Shown here: positions 43,537 to 53,198 of the stretch, in pieces
Layout of the letters: each line of letters begins with the position of its first letter
How positions within the stretch are numbered: position 1 is the first letter of the stretch
Assembly (NCBI GenBank): GCA_002320605.1
Contig: DCKG01000029.1
Location: 5,406-69,405, forward strand
Source: Bacteroidales bacterium UBA1680
Lineage (GTDB): Bacteria; Bacteroidota; Bacteroidia; Bacteroidales; UBA932
Reading direction: 5' to 3'
Length of the DNA stretch: 64,000 nt
Notes under the pieces: generated by a model
What the model saw: only the letters and a program-made list of their open reading frames with translations
Databases searched by the model: none
Told to the model about the DNA's origin: nothing
Program-made: the position numbers and the translations under genes

Positions 43537-45195
43537 ATGAACTGGTTGTCGGGGCTGTTCATGCAGCAGAATTCCCTGCAGGCGGTGGTCGTGATATTGC
43601 TGATAATCGCCGTCGGACTTGGGCTTGGCAGGATGAAGATCGCCGGGATTTCGCTCGGCGTTACTTTCGTCTTCTTCTGCGGCATATTGGCGGGCCATCT
43701 TGGCCTTCGCATCAATTCCCAGGTGCTACAATTCGCCCAGAATTTCGGCCTTGTCATATTCGTTTATGCCTTAGGACTTCAGGTCGGTCCCGGCTTCTTC
43801 AACTCATTTCGAAAAGGAGGGATGAAACTGAACATGTGGGGGCTGGCCGTTCTGATTGCAGGCACTCTGCTGACCATATTGTTCAGCTTCGTGACGAATG
43901 TTTCCCTGCAGGACATGGTCGGCATAATGTGTGGCGCCACTACCAACACCCCAGCCCTTGCTGCCGCACAGCAGACGCTAGAGCAGATGGGCATTGAAAG
44001 CAGTTCGCTTGCCATCGGTACGGCGGTGACCTATCCTTTGGGTGTCGTGGGGGTGATAATCGCACTCATCGTGCTTTTTAAGCTACTCGGCGGGAAAAAT
44101 AAGATTCAGGTCGACGAGAAAAAAGAAAATCCAGCCTTCATAGCAACGTATCTCGTGAGCAATCCTGCGATTTTCGGGAAAACAGTCAAGGAAGTGGCGC
44201 GAATGTCTGCCAAGGCTTTCGTAATCTCTCGAATTTGGCGCTCTGGCAAGGTGAGCATTCCTCAGTCGGACACGGTCTTGGAGGAAGGCGACAAACTGCT
44301 TGTGGTGACCTCAGAAAAAGAGTCAGAGGAGTTACGCATCATATTTGGAAAAGAAGAGGAGAGAGACTGGAACCGCGGAGACATTGATTGGAATTCCATC
44401 GACAATTCGCTCATTTCCAGAGTGATAGTCATAACGAAGCGGCATATTAACGGAAAGACCATAGGCTCTTTGAAGCTCAGAAATCATTATGACGTGAATA
44501 TCAGCCGTGTGTTCAGGGCTGGCGTGACGCTTCTGGCGGAGCCGGATCTGACCCTGCAGATGGGGGACAGGATAGTGGTAGTGGGTAAGGAGTCCGACAT
44601 AAATAATGTCGAGAAAGAATTCGGGAACGCCGTCAGAAACCTAAAAGAACCGAACCTCATTTCCATCTGCGTAGGAATAATCATCGGCCTGGCGATTGGG
44701 TCTATACCTATATCTTTCCCTGGAATGTCTGCTCCGGTGAGGCTGGGAATCGCCGGCGGACCCATCATCGCCGGGATATTGATGGGGTCTTTCGGGCCTA
44801 GGATTCACATGGTGACATACACCACCGAAAGCGCCAACCTTATGCTGCGCCGCCTCGGCCTGTCCATGTACCTTGCGTGCCTGGGGCTGTCTGCAGGGGA
44901 ACACTTCTTTGAGACTGTGGTGCGTCCGGAAGGCCTGCTCTGGATCGGCCTCGGATTCGTCATCACCATCGTGCCGGTGCTGCTGGTGGGATGGCTCGCA
45001 TTGAGATTCGGTCATCTGGATTTCGGCTCTGTGACCGGCATGCTTTGCGGCTCCATGGCTAATCCCATGGCGCTGACTTACGCTAATGACACGATTCCGA
45101 ACGACAAGCCATCCGTTACCTATGCCACTGTTTATCCGCTCTCAATGTTTGTTAGAGTGATAATAGCACAGCTGTTGCTGGTTATTTTCCTTTAG
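43537..45195 (+). CDS. AspT/YidE-family transporter with RCK_C domains
   Basis: It has an aspartate:alanine-exchanger-type fold of two membrane halves. Inverted hydrophobic repeats with the conserved GATTNTPAL (IMCGATTNTPALAAAQQTLE) and GSMANPMALTYAND appear near each half's end. Two soluble RCK_C/TrkA-C domains lie at about residues 210-370 (SRVIVITKRHINGKTIGSL). The 552-residue length is that of YidE/YbjL. The substrate is not known; the 4-base gap to the arabinofuranosidase hints at a role with its products. It overlaps the lrp 3' end by four bases. Confidence 0.85.
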   Translation: MNWLSGLFMQQNSLQAVVVILLIIAVGLGLGRMKIAGISLGVTFVFFCGILAGHLGLRINSQVLQFAQNFGLVIFVYALGLQVGPGFFNSFRKGGMKLNMWGLAVLIAGTLLTILFSFVTNVSLQDMVGIMCGATTNTPALAAAQQTLEQMGIESSSLAIGTAVTYPLGVVGVIIALIVLFKLLGGKNKIQVDEKKENPAFIATYLVSNPAIFGKTVKEVARMSAKAFVISRIWRSGKVSIPQSDTVLEEGDKLLVVTSEKESEELRIIFGKEEERDWNRGDIDWNSIDNSLISRVIVITKRHINGKTIGSLKLRNHYDVNISRVFRAGVTLLAEPDLTLQMGDRIVVVGKESDINNVEKEFGNAVRNLKEPNLISICVGIIIGLAIGSIPISFPGMSAPVRLGIAGGPIIAGILMGSFGPRIHMVTYTTESANLMLRRLGLSMYLACLGLSAGEHFFETVVRPEGLLWIGLGFVITIVPVLLVGWLALRFGHLDFGSVTGMLCGSMANPMALTYANDTIPNDKPSVTYATVYPLSMFVRVIIAQLLLVIFL

Positions 45196-45662
45196 AGGTA
45201 CAGAGCGTAGCTTTCCTTTATTGTGTTCATTACGAAGGTGGATTGGATTGAACCGACCGAATCTATCGTACCTAAAACATTGATGATAAAGTCGTTGTAG
45301 TATTTCATGTCGGTCGCGTTGATTCTTAGCAAGTAATCGAATTCTCCGGCTATGTTGAAGCAGTCCGCCACCTGCGGGATGTCCTTGATGACTTTTACGA
45401 AATCGTTGGCTATGTCCCTGTTCATCTGCTTGAGTTTAACGCTGCAGAAAACGGTGAAGCCAAGATTCAGTTTATCGGCATCAAGTATGGCGACATATTT
45501 CTTGATGTATCCCTCCTTTTCCAGCCGCTTCATCCTCTCGAATACAGGAGTCGTCGAGAGGTTCACCTTTGCTGCAAGCTCTTTCGTGGTGATGCGCCCT
45601 TCCTCTTGAAGGACCCTAAGGATCTTTAGATCCGTAGCATCTAGTTTAGATGAATATTCCAA
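45192..45662 (-). CDS. Lrp/AsnC-family transcriptional regulator
   Basis: The N-terminal helix-turn-helix (DATDLKILRVLQEEGRITTK; VNLSTTPVFERMKRLEKEGY) and the RAM/AsnC ligand domain are clear. It would respond to an amino acid such as leucine, or to methionine-related signals. The start codon is TTG at 45662, inside the motif TTTGGAATATT; no ATG fits. The regulator is divergent from metX and may act on metX-thrA and metY. Its own leader holds two TTTGGAAT sites 42 bp apart, which suggests autoregulation. Confidence 0.9.
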   Translation of the reverse strand: MEYSSKLDATDLKILRVLQEEGRITTKELAAKVNLSTTPVFERMKRLEKEGYIKKYVAILDADKLNLGFTVFCSVKLKQMNRDIANDFVKVIKDIPQVADCFNIAGEFDYLLRINATDMKYYNDFIINVLGTIDSVGSIQSTFVMNTIKESYALYL

Positions 45663-45721
45663 AATAATTAAGTTTTTAATGAATATATTCTATTAATATT
45701 CCAAATCATAGTGCAAATATA
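45656..45721 (-). promoter_or_regulatory. lrp promoter with two TTTGGAAT sites
   Basis: A -7 box TATATTTG (plus strand CAAATATA 45714-45721) lies about 45 bases upstream of the TTG start. TTTGGAAT occurs at 45698-45705 and 45656-45663 (minus strand), both downstream of the expected start of transcription and 42 bp apart, about four helical turns. This is a repression-type layout. The same word appears at 10499-10506 next to metY. Confidence 0.45.
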
Positions 45722-45749
45722 GAATTATTTGCCAAATATTTAAAAATTA

Positions 45750-45780
45750 TTGTTTGATTATTCCTATAAAATTAAATTTG
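45750..45780 (+). promoter_or_regulatory. metX promoter
   Basis: TTG (45750-45752), a 20-base spacer and TAAATTTG (45773-45780) match the Bacteroides consensus. The resulting leader of about 128 bases contains the interspersed palindrome at 45822-45847. Confidence 0.55.
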
Positions 45781-45821
45781 CAATCGCTTTTTTGAAGGAA
45801 AGATACTGAATGACACACCCA

Positions 45822-45847
45822 GTCATCCTGAACTTGATTCAGGATCT
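45822..45847 (+). repeat. Interspersed palindromic repeat (copy 3)
   Basis: This copy has ATCCTGAA (45825-45832) and TTCAGGAT (45838-45845) as a perfect 8-bp stem around CTTGA. It lies in the predicted 5' leader of metX and could act as a hairpin there. It is identical over 26 bases to the copy at 58453. Confidence 0.85.
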
Positions 45848-45914
45848 CGCTGGCAAAGGATAGAGTGCAGGAAGATAAAGTGCTAATTACAGCAGGAATG
45901 CAAAAAATTGAACG

Positions 45915-46937
45915 ATGATTAAACGAACTATAACATTAGAGAACAGTTTTGGTTTTGAGGCAGGCGGGAGCGTGGAGGGGCTTAATATAGCCTTCCATGC
46001 TTCGAAGCCTGAATGGAACGGCACAGACAAGGTCATCTGGATCTGTCATGCGCTAACCGCCAACTCTGATCCTTCGGACTGGTGGCCTGGAATGGTGGGT
46101 GAGGGGAAATTCTTCGACACGAATGAATATTTCATAGTCTGCGTGAACATTTTAGGTTCGCCATACGGCACGACAGGCCCATCCTCCGTCAATCCTGCGA
46201 GCGGAAGGCCATATTTCTTCGATTTTCCAAAAGTTACGGTAAGGGATATGGTGAAGGCTCAGAACATCGTCAGAGAGCATCTCGGACTGGACCATATTGA
46301 TCTCTTGGTCGGAGCGTCCATCGGCGGTTTCCAGGCAGCGGAATGGGCCGTAACTTATCCAGGAATAATCAGAAACCTAGCTTTAGTTGCCACAGACATC
46401 CGTGTATCGCCTTGGCTCACAGCCTGGGTGGAAGCTCAGAAGATGGCTCTGCGGGCAGACCAGACCTTCGAGAAATGCGAATCTCTCGATGGGGGGAAAG
46501 AAGGCCTGAAATGCGCCAGGGCTCAGGCTCTGATATCATATAGAAGCTACGATGGCTATTGCCTGACCCAGGCCGAAGAGTCTCGGGACACCTTGTTCGC
46601 AGACAGGGCTGCCTCCTACGAGCGTTATCAAGGCGAGAAGCTGGCAAATCGTTTCGATGCATATTCATATCTAAGCCTTTGCGACTCTTTGAACAGCCAT
46701 AATGTTGGAAGAGGGCGTGGAGGAGTGGATGCCGCTTTGGCGAGAATTGCGGCAGACACTACCGTTGTCGGCATCGACAGCGACTATCTTTTCCCGGCCA
46801 AGGCAATGAAAGAATGGTCCTCTAAAATCCCAAGGGCAAAGTACGCAATCATCAGCTCCGCCTTTGGTCATGATGGGTTTTTGCTTGAAAATGAACAACT
46901 TACGAATATATTCAAAGAAATAATATGCAAGTCTTGA
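45915..46937 (+). CDS. metX: Homoserine O-acetyltransferase
   Basis: It acetylates homoserine with acetyl-CoA, making the substrate for MetY. It is an alpha/beta hydrolase fold with the nucleophile Ser135 in LVGASIGGFQAAEW, the Asp in VGIDSDYLFP and the His in AFGHDGFLLE. The early blocks WICHALTANSD and NILGSPYGTTGPSSVNP are typical. The length is normal (340). It overlaps the thrA start by 13 bases, so it feeds the same pathway. The first ATG is chosen; the leader holds a palindromic repeat. Confidence 0.94.
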   Translation: MIKRTITLENSFGFEAGGSVEGLNIAFHASKPEWNGTDKVIWICHALTANSDPSDWWPGMVGEGKFFDTNEYFIVCVNILGSPYGTTGPSSVNPASGRPYFFDFPKVTVRDMVKAQNIVREHLGLDHIDLLVGASIGGFQAAEWAVTYPGIIRNLALVATDIRVSPWLTAWVEAQKMALRADQTFEKCESLDGGKEGLKCARAQALISYRSYDGYCLTQAEESRDTLFADRAASYERYQGEKLANRFDAYSYLSLCDSLNSHNVGRGRGGVDAALARIAADTTVVGIDSDYLFPAKAMKEWSSKIPRAKYAIISSAFGHDGFLLENEQLTNIFKEIICKS

Positions 46938-49351
46938 AATTCGGTGGCACTTCAGTCGCCACGGCAGAAAATATCTCAAAAGTTATTTCCATCGTCAATA
47001 AGGCGGTGAAAAGGGACAGGACCATTTTGATTTGTTCGGCAATAAGCAAATGCACAGATGCGCTCATTGCAATTGGCGGCACTGCGGCCAAGCGCGACGA
47101 GAAATATAAGAATATGATAGATGTCCTTCAGACCAGGCATCACGAGATAATCAGCGAACTTCTTCCCCCGGAATATGTCCCTTCGGTGACAAAGACGGTA
47201 GACCAACACTTCGATTCGCTCCGTGGCATCGCTTACGGAGTGTATCTGCTTGGGGAGCTGTCGCCTACCAGCCTGGATGCCATCCAGAGCTACGGCGAGC
47301 TGTTCTCGACAAAAATCATTGCCGCTGGCTTTTCTGCTAAAGGTATTGATAACCACTGGGTTGATTCTAGGAAAATCGTCAGGACAAATGCCGATAGGAG
47401 CGTGGACATTCAGCAAACAAGTAAGAATATCTTTGCCGTAGTCGATAATAGTCCATCCGTAAATCTGTTCATACTTCCTGGTTTCATTGCCTCAGACGAG
47501 CAGGGGAGGACTTCCACGCTTGGCAGAGGAGGGTCAGACTACACGGCCTCTCTGCTTGCTGTTGGCGTAAATGCCCGCCTGCTTGAAATATGGACGGATG
47601 TTTCAGGAATGATGACTGCCAATCCCAAGATCGTTCCCCAGGCTCGCACGATTCGGAATATTTCGTATAGAGCCGCATTGGAGCTGTCTCATTTCGGAGC
47701 CAAAGTCATATTCCCGCCTACCATCCAGCCTGTAGTAGCAGAGGGCATACCGATTTACGTTAAGAACACTTTCTCTCCGCAGGATGCAGGAACCCTCATT
47801 GAGAAGAATCCGCCTCGCGGGGACGGAAACGTGATCGGAATATCCAATTCCGATGATATTGCCCTGATATCGTTGGAAGGTAGCGGAATGGTAGGCGTCC
47901 CAGGCTTCTCCAGCAGGCTTTTCGATGCCTTGACTCGAGCTGGGATAAACATCATACTCATCACTCAGGCCTCTTCCGTGCACACTATGTGCATAGCGAT
48001 TTCCGAAAAGGACGCTCCGAAAGCAAAGAAGGCTGCGGACGACTGCTTCGCATATGAAATCTCTTTGGGGAAACTGAGGCCGCTGAAAGTGGAAAAAGGG
48101 TTCTCAATCGTCTGCTTGGTCGGGGATGACGTGATTGGCCATAGCGGAGCCACTGGAAGGATGCTGGTCGCCCTTGGCCGCAACGGAATTCCAGTGCGCG
48201 CAACTGCCCAGGGCTCTTCAGAAAGGAATATCTCGGTGATTGTCCCTTCAGGCAGGGTGGATGACGCAATACGGCATATTCATAATGAATTCTTCGAGGC
48301 TCATATCATTCGCACGGTGAATCTTTTCATCGCTGGCTATGGCACCGTGGGAAAAGCTTTCATGAACATCCTGACTCAGAAGAGCAATTTCATTGCGCTT
48401 AACACAGGAAAACGCATCAAGGTCTGCGGGCTTTCGAATTCTAGGAAATACATCATTGATGTTGAAGGAATTGACACGTCCAAGGCTGGGGAATTGCTTG
48501 AGAGAGGGGAGAGTGCCGAGGCAGGTGCTTTTTTTGAAGCGCTTTCAGGACTGTCCATCGCTGATTCCATATTCGTTGATTGCACTGCTAGTCCTACTAC
48601 GTTCGTCAAATATTCATCGCTTTTCCATCACGGCTATTCAGTGGTAGCTTGCAACAAGATTCCATTCTCGGGGCCATATTCGCAATATTCAGATTTGAAA
48701 TTGGATGCGTTTCGCGCTGGAGTGAGACTGAAATATGAGACCACCGCAGGCGCTGCTCTTCCTATCATCTGTACCATTGCCCAGCTCGTTGAGGCGGGGG
48801 ACAAAATTTCTAAGATTGAGGCAGTGGTTTCGGGAACTTTGAATTATCTGCTGAGCAATTATGACGGAGGTGATTTGGATGCATTGGTGAAAGATGCGCA
48901 TGACAAGGGCTACACGGAGCCGGATCCTTCAGTGGACTTGAGCGGGACCGATGTTCTGCGCAAGCTGCTCATCATGGCTCGCGAATGTGGCTGTCAATTG
49001 GAGGCGGAGGATGTAGAACTGGAGCCTTTCCCTGATGGTAAGACTCTGAAAAAGGAATATGTAAAAGCAGCAAAGGTCGGTAAGCGCCTTCGTTATGTGG
49101 CCACGCTCATTCCCGGACCACGTGTGAGCGGATCCAATTCCGCTCACAATGTGGAAGTCGTCACTTGCGAGTCGGCCAAAATAGGCATTCAGGCCGTTGA
49201 TGCTGACAGCCCGATGTACAATCTGGAAGGCACTGACAATGAAGTAATCATCACGTCGGAGAACTACCCTAACTCCATCGTCATTCGTGGAGCAGGAGCA
49301 GGTGCCCCCCAGACCGCCGGCGGCCTTCTCGGCGACATCCTCAGCATCTGA
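46925..49351 (+). CDS. thrA: Bifunctional aspartate kinase/homoserine dehydrogenase
   Basis: It performs the first and third steps from aspartate to homoserine. The N-terminal kinase starts MQVLKFGGTSVATAENI and has TLGRGGSDYTASLLAV. Two ACT domains lie at about residues 310-450 (ISLEGSGMVGVPGFSSRLFD). A homoserine dehydrogenase begins with the NAD-binding FIAGYGTVGKAF and includes VVSGTLNYLLSNYDG. The 808 residues fit ThrA. It overlaps metX by 13 bases, tying threonine and methionine supply. The last 33 bases recur as a relic at 58385-58417. Confidence 0.94.
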   Translation: MQVLKFGGTSVATAENISKVISIVNKAVKRDRTILICSAISKCTDALIAIGGTAAKRDEKYKNMIDVLQTRHHEIISELLPPEYVPSVTKTVDQHFDSLRGIAYGVYLLGELSPTSLDAIQSYGELFSTKIIAAGFSAKGIDNHWVDSRKIVRTNADRSVDIQQTSKNIFAVVDNSPSVNLFILPGFIASDEQGRTSTLGRGGSDYTASLLAVGVNARLLEIWTDVSGMMTANPKIVPQARTIRNISYRAALELSHFGAKVIFPPTIQPVVAEGIPIYVKNTFSPQDAGTLIEKNPPRGDGNVIGISNSDDIALISLEGSGMVGVPGFSSRLFDALTRAGINIILITQASSVHTMCIAISEKDAPKAKKAADDCFAYEISLGKLRPLKVEKGFSIVCLVGDDVIGHSGATGRMLVALGRNGIPVRATAQGSSERNISVIVPSGRVDDAIRHIHNEFFEAHIIRTVNLFIAGYGTVGKAFMNILTQKSNFIALNTGKRIKVCGLSNSRKYIIDVEGIDTSKAGELLERGESAEAGAFFEALSGLSIADSIFVDCTASPTTFVKYSSLFHHGYSVVACNKIPFSGPYSQYSDLKLDAFRAGVRLKYETTAGAALPIICTIAQLVEAGDKISKIEAVVSGTLNYLLSNYDGGDLDALVKDAHDKGYTEPDPSVDLSGTDVLRKLLIMARECGCQLEAEDVELEPFPDGKTLKKEYVKAAKVGKRLRYVATLIPGPRVSGSNSAHNVEVVTCESAKIGIQAVDADSPMYNLEGTDNEVIITSENYPNSIVIRGAGAGAPQTAGGLLGDILSI

Positions 49352-49397
49352 TTAAGAAGGAATCGGGAGATGAGCATAAGTCGCAGGTTACGAATGC

Positions 49398-50309
49398 CTA
49401 ATCCACTAGGAAGGTCGCCAGGACGGCGCAATGGTCGGATGCGGTGTTCTGGATTACTTTGTAGCCGGTACATTTGACATTGATGTCCGGAGTCCTGTAC
49501 ATAACGTAATCAATCATGGAAGTGGGTGAAGCCCCTTTCCACAGGGAAGGGAAGGTGTATTGCGTCTCGGACATGTAGCATTTCTGCATGTATCCGAAGA
49601 TGATGTTCATCGTCTCGGAAGTTGGCACGGCATTCAGGTCTCCCGCAAGGAACAGCCGTCCGGGCATGCTGGAAAGTATGTCTTTCAGTTGTTTGGCTTG
49701 GTAAATCCGGCTCAGTTCCACTCCCCTGTGATCCAGATGCGTCGAAACCATCCAGAATTCTTGGTCATCCACCTTGGATCGTATCGCAGCCACGGAGCGG
49801 ACTTCTCGTCCTTCCGTACCCTGTGCCTCGTCTGGCTGCATCTGGTAGTCTCGGCTTTCAAGGATTTCATGTTTGGTAAGGACGGCATCGCCGTATGTGC
49901 CTACACCGCTGTAGGCACCTGGGGCGCCGAACTGGAAAGCAATCGCATAATTCCACTTCCACGTGTCTTCCCCACCGCTTAAGGCGGTCAACCGCTTGCA
50001 CAACTCGGCTGGATGAATCGTGCCTCGCGACCGGTTTGTGGCCGAATCGACTTCATTGATTGAAACGAAGTCAGGATTCTGTGCGTGGATCACTTCGGCC
50101 AAGGCATCGAATTCCTTGTCGATGTAGAGCCCACGCGCACCGTAGATGTTATACTGCATAATTTTCACAAGGGTACCGGATGGCGGGATGATGGCCTTGT
50201 TAGGATCTACATATTTGTTCAGAGGATTGTCCTCCTTGCAGGATGCAATTGAAAGCATCAGTGCCCCTGCAAGGATAACATCCAACATCATTCTTTTCAT
50301 GCTTTTCAT
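49398..50309 (-). CDS. Secreted EEP-fold lipoprotein, putative hydrolase
   Basis: A lipobox (LSIASCKED) marks a surface or outer-membrane lipoprotein. The EEP-fold blocks are MQYNIYGARG, SINEVDSA, VSTHLDHRG, LAGDLNAVP and ASDHCAVLA, with the Glu, Asp, His and Asn residues needed for metal-dependent phosphodiester or phosphomonoester hydrolysis. The substrate is unknown. It is the last gene of the ECF-controlled glycan locus, as a similar protein lies beside the first locus (5847). An alternative start is 50300. Confidence 0.85.
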   Translation of the reverse strand: MKSMKRMMLDVILAGALMLSIASCKEDNPLNKYVDPNKAIIPPSGTLVKIMQYNIYGARGLYIDKEFDALAEVIHAQNPDFVSINEVDSATNRSRGTIHPAELCKRLTALSGGEDTWKWNYAIAFQFGAPGAYSGVGTYGDAVLTKHEILESRDYQMQPDEAQGTEGREVRSVAAIRSKVDDQEFWMVSTHLDHRGVELSRIYQAKQLKDILSSMPGRLFLAGDLNAVPTSETMNIIFGYMQKCYMSETQYTFPSLWKGASPTSMIDYVMYRTPDINVKCTGYKVIQNTASDHCAVLATFLVD

Positions 50310-50318
50310 TGGAATCGT

Positions 50319-51311
50319 CTAGAATATGTTCAGTTCAGAAATAGCTGCCTGGTAGAACTCGCTGTTCGCTCCGCCATAGCATCGGTCTACGGAAAACCTT
50401 AGGTAACGTCCCGAGGCATGGTAATTCAGGTAGAACGTGTTTTCTTTTTCAAAAGGAAGCGTGTACGTTCCGGCATTCGTCCAATGCTCGTTGTCATCAC
50501 TCAGAGAAATCGTCACGATTTTCGCCTGTCCGTTGTTCACTAGGTTGCCGTTTTTGTCAAGACGGCCCATGATACGTCCGCCGTGGACTGTCATGGATTC
50601 CTTCATGTCGATGACGACCACGTGCGGAGGAGCCACGCGGTTCGGATTGTATTCCGTGCCCCAGTAAGTCTGCTCATCGCCGTCAAGCATCTGGTCGGCT
50701 GGCGTGTATTCCGTGGAGATGGCGCTGAATGACGAGCATGAGAGTACAGTCCAGCCGCTGCGGTCGAAATCCGTAGTGAATGGATTTTCGTCGTATGAGC
50801 CGCGTATGACGAAATAGGCCGACCTCAGGTTTTCATTTACTTTCAGGGATGCATCGCTTACGCTGGTGATAGCGACAGGGAGGAGGAACGGACCAGGACC
50901 AGGCATTCCGGATGTGTTGATCCTGATGGACATCGGATTGGAACCGGATTTTCCCTGCCGTATGGTAACCTGATTGTTTTCCAGGGAATAACATCCCTCT
51001 GGAAGCAACTGATATGTCGTCAGGTTCAAGTCATTGTAAGTGCCGAGAAGGTTCGGAGCCGCTTCGAAAGTCACCGTCACGTCATTCCTAAGTGGCACGA
51101 TACCGCCATAGTTCGCATACATGGAGATTACGGTGTCTTTCGGGATGGGCATTTCCAGGATGATGTCTCCATTGAAACCTTTTCCGGAATAGATAACCGA
51201 ATATTGTTCCGGAGCGTCCACGTTGAAATCCTCGTCGATGGCATCTCCGCAGGAATAGCTGCCTGTAAGAATCGCAGATGCTAAAAAAAGAAGTTTATAA
51301 TTGTGTTTCAT
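50319..51311 (-). CDS. DUF1735-type lipoprotein with F5/8 type C domain (surface glycan-binding)
   Basis: The signal peptide ends in a lipobox (ILTGSYSCGD). Residues 30-170 are a BT_3987-N-like/DUF1735 domain (YSVIYSGKGFNGDIILEMPI), and residues 185-330 are a discoidin-type beta-sandwich (TPADQMLDGDEQTYWGTEY; GRYLRFSVDRCYGG). Both domains are carbohydrate-binding types in Bacteroidota. It lies nine bases before the EEP gene. I infer a surface glycan-binding protein of the locus. Confidence 0.85.
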   Translation of the reverse strand: MKHNYKLLFLASAILTGSYSCGDAIDEDFNVDAPEQYSVIYSGKGFNGDIILEMPIPKDTVISMYANYGGIVPLRNDVTVTFEAAPNLLGTYNDLNLTTYQLLPEGCYSLENNQVTIRQGKSGSNPMSIRINTSGMPGPGPFLLPVAITSVSDASLKVNENLRSAYFVIRGSYDENPFTTDFDRSGWTVLSCSSFSAISTEYTPADQMLDGDEQTYWGTEYNPNRVAPPHVVVIDMKESMTVHGGRIMGRLDKNGNLVNNGQAKIVTISLSDDNEHWTNAGTYTLPFEKENTFYLNYHASGRYLRFSVDRCYGGANSEFYQAAISELNIF

Positions 51312-51347
51312 GTCATTCGAATATTTGTGGATTATTGCTGCTAAAAG

Positions 51348-53192
51348 TTACCAGCCCGGATTCTGCACGATGTTCGGGTCCTTGTCGATTTCGCTCTGTG
51401 GGATAGGAAACAGGTAATAGGCCTTCCGGAACACCCTCGTCTCGAAAACGACTTTCTGGTAGAATCCAACTGCTCCGCCGCCGGTAAGGCTGGAACCTCC
51501 GTTCATGTTCATGCCGTAGAACGGGCCTCCGTCCGTCTGCTCCGCGATGAGCCAGCGGCGGGTGTCGAAGTATCGCTTCCATTCCTCGCAAAGTTCGATC
51601 CTGCGCTCATGTCGAATCTTCATTCGCATGGTTTCCTGGCTTATGCCGGATTCCAGCCCCGGGAGCCCTGCACGCTCTCGTATCTGGTTTATGTACTTCA
51701 GAATGTCTGGATTGCCAGGATTATATTCATTTAAAGCTTCCGCATAGTTGAGGAGAACCTCGCCGTAGCGGATTAGGAGGAACGGGGGATTGCCCGTCTG
51801 ACCTGCTTTGTAATTGTACGAAGGAGAGACATGCTTCAGTCTTATATAACCTGTCCTAGGAGAATCGTGGGAGGTGTTGCCCTCCGGCCCTCCATGATAG
51901 AACTTCCACTGATACTTATCCTTTTGGTTATTATAGATGGCATAAGAGCCATTGAAAGCCACGGACACATAAAAACGAGGTTCTCTCTTATTGTACATGT
52001 TCCAGCAGTTCTTGGGTGCGAACACCCATCCGGTTTCTGGATCCTTGTAGTCTTCCGCAATGAAGCCAGTTTCGACATAGCCGGAGGCAGGGTCGGAAAT
52101 ATCCTTTCCATTGGCCATCTGAAACTCGTCGACCAGCTGCTGGGTTACGCCGCTGCTTTCATAGCCATTGGCATAGCCGCGCGGTGTACCGTGCCTGTGC
52201 AGGTTGTCTGTGTGGGAGGTTAGATAGAAAATTGCCTCCTTGTTCCAGTTGTTCAGGAAAACGTCGCGGCAAGAAAGATAGGGATTGATGGTCTTTCCGT
52301 CGCTGTAGTAGACCTTGTAAAGTTCAAGAATTCCCAAATCAATGATTTCCTTACAGGCTTTCGCTGCCTTTTCCCATTTTGACGAATCATAATTCTCCGA
52401 GAAGAGCGGTGTTCCATCCTTATTGACAAAGCCGGAATATGCGGGATTTCCGTTGAACTGGGGACTGGCGGCGTAGAGCAGACAGCGAGCTTTTATGGCT
52501 TTGCAGAATAATCCAGTGACACGGCCTCGGTCAGATTCTATCTGTTCCGTGAAATGGAGCGGGAGGTCCTCTGCTGCAGCATCGAGTTCTTGGCAGATGT
52601 AGTCCACGCACTTGTCATACGGATCGCGTGCACGAGTCATCTTGGAATCATCCGAAGGAAGGTCTCCAGGAGCTAATTCCTCGTCCGGAATGATGAATGG
52701 GCCATACTGACGTAACAGACAGAAACAGAAATAGGCTCTCAGTGCACGCGCTTCAGCTTTATACTGTTTGATTCTCGAGAATTCCCCGTTCTTGACCATT
52801 TCCGCATTGGCTTCGATGTGTTGCATGAAATAGGTGGCGGAACGTATGCCTCTGTAACTGTCCAGCCACATATTGTAGTAATTGGAAGATGCATTCCAGT
52901 TCCCTAGATTTGCTGGATACATAAAGTAGGCGCTTTCTCCGGGGCGGTCATAGGATTGATCAAGATCGTCGGACAGGGCATCAAGTGTAAGATAGGATAC
53001 TCTTGACTCGTCTTGAATATAGGCGTATATGCCGGCGAGGAAACGTTCAGCGTAGTTCTTTTCCTTGAACACATCCTCGATAGTAATCCTGTCGTTCGGA
53101 ACCTGATTGAAGAAATCATCGTTGCAAGAAAAGACTGCAAAAGCGATTGGCAATGCCATTATGGCTCGTATGATAGTATTTTTTGTTTTCAT
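51348..53192 (-). CDS. SusD/RagB family surface lipoprotein
   Basis: It has the lipobox FAVFSCNDDFFNQVPNDRI, the N-terminal helical SusD domain (RFLAGIYAYIQDES..YLTLDALSDD) and C-terminal helices with IRHERRIELCEEWKRYFDTR and the family ending FPIPQSEIDKDPNIVQNPGW. It is 614 residues. It caps the SusC barrel encoded seven bases upstream and binds the locus substrate. Confidence 0.96.
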   Translation of the reverse strand: MKTKNTIIRAIMALPIAFAVFSCNDDFFNQVPNDRITIEDVFKEKNYAERFLAGIYAYIQDESRVSYLTLDALSDDLDQSYDRPGESAYFMYPANLGNWNASSNYYNMWLDSYRGIRSATYFMQHIEANAEMVKNGEFSRIKQYKAEARALRAYFCFCLLRQYGPFIIPDEELAPGDLPSDDSKMTRARDPYDKCVDYICQELDAAAEDLPLHFTEQIESDRGRVTGLFCKAIKARCLLYAASPQFNGNPAYSGFVNKDGTPLFSENYDSSKWEKAAKACKEIIDLGILELYKVYYSDGKTINPYLSCRDVFLNNWNKEAIFYLTSHTDNLHRHGTPRGYANGYESSGVTQQLVDEFQMANGKDISDPASGYVETGFIAEDYKDPETGWVFAPKNCWNMYNKREPRFYVSVAFNGSYAIYNNQKDKYQWKFYHGGPEGNTSHDSPRTGYIRLKHVSPSYNYKAGQTGNPPFLLIRYGEVLLNYAEALNEYNPGNPDILKYINQIRERAGLPGLESGISQETMRMKIRHERRIELCEEWKRYFDTRRWLIAEQTDGGPFYGMNMNGGSSLTGGGAVGFYQKVVFETRVFRKAYYLFPIPQSEIDKDPNIVQNPGW

Positions 53193-53198
53193 GACTGA

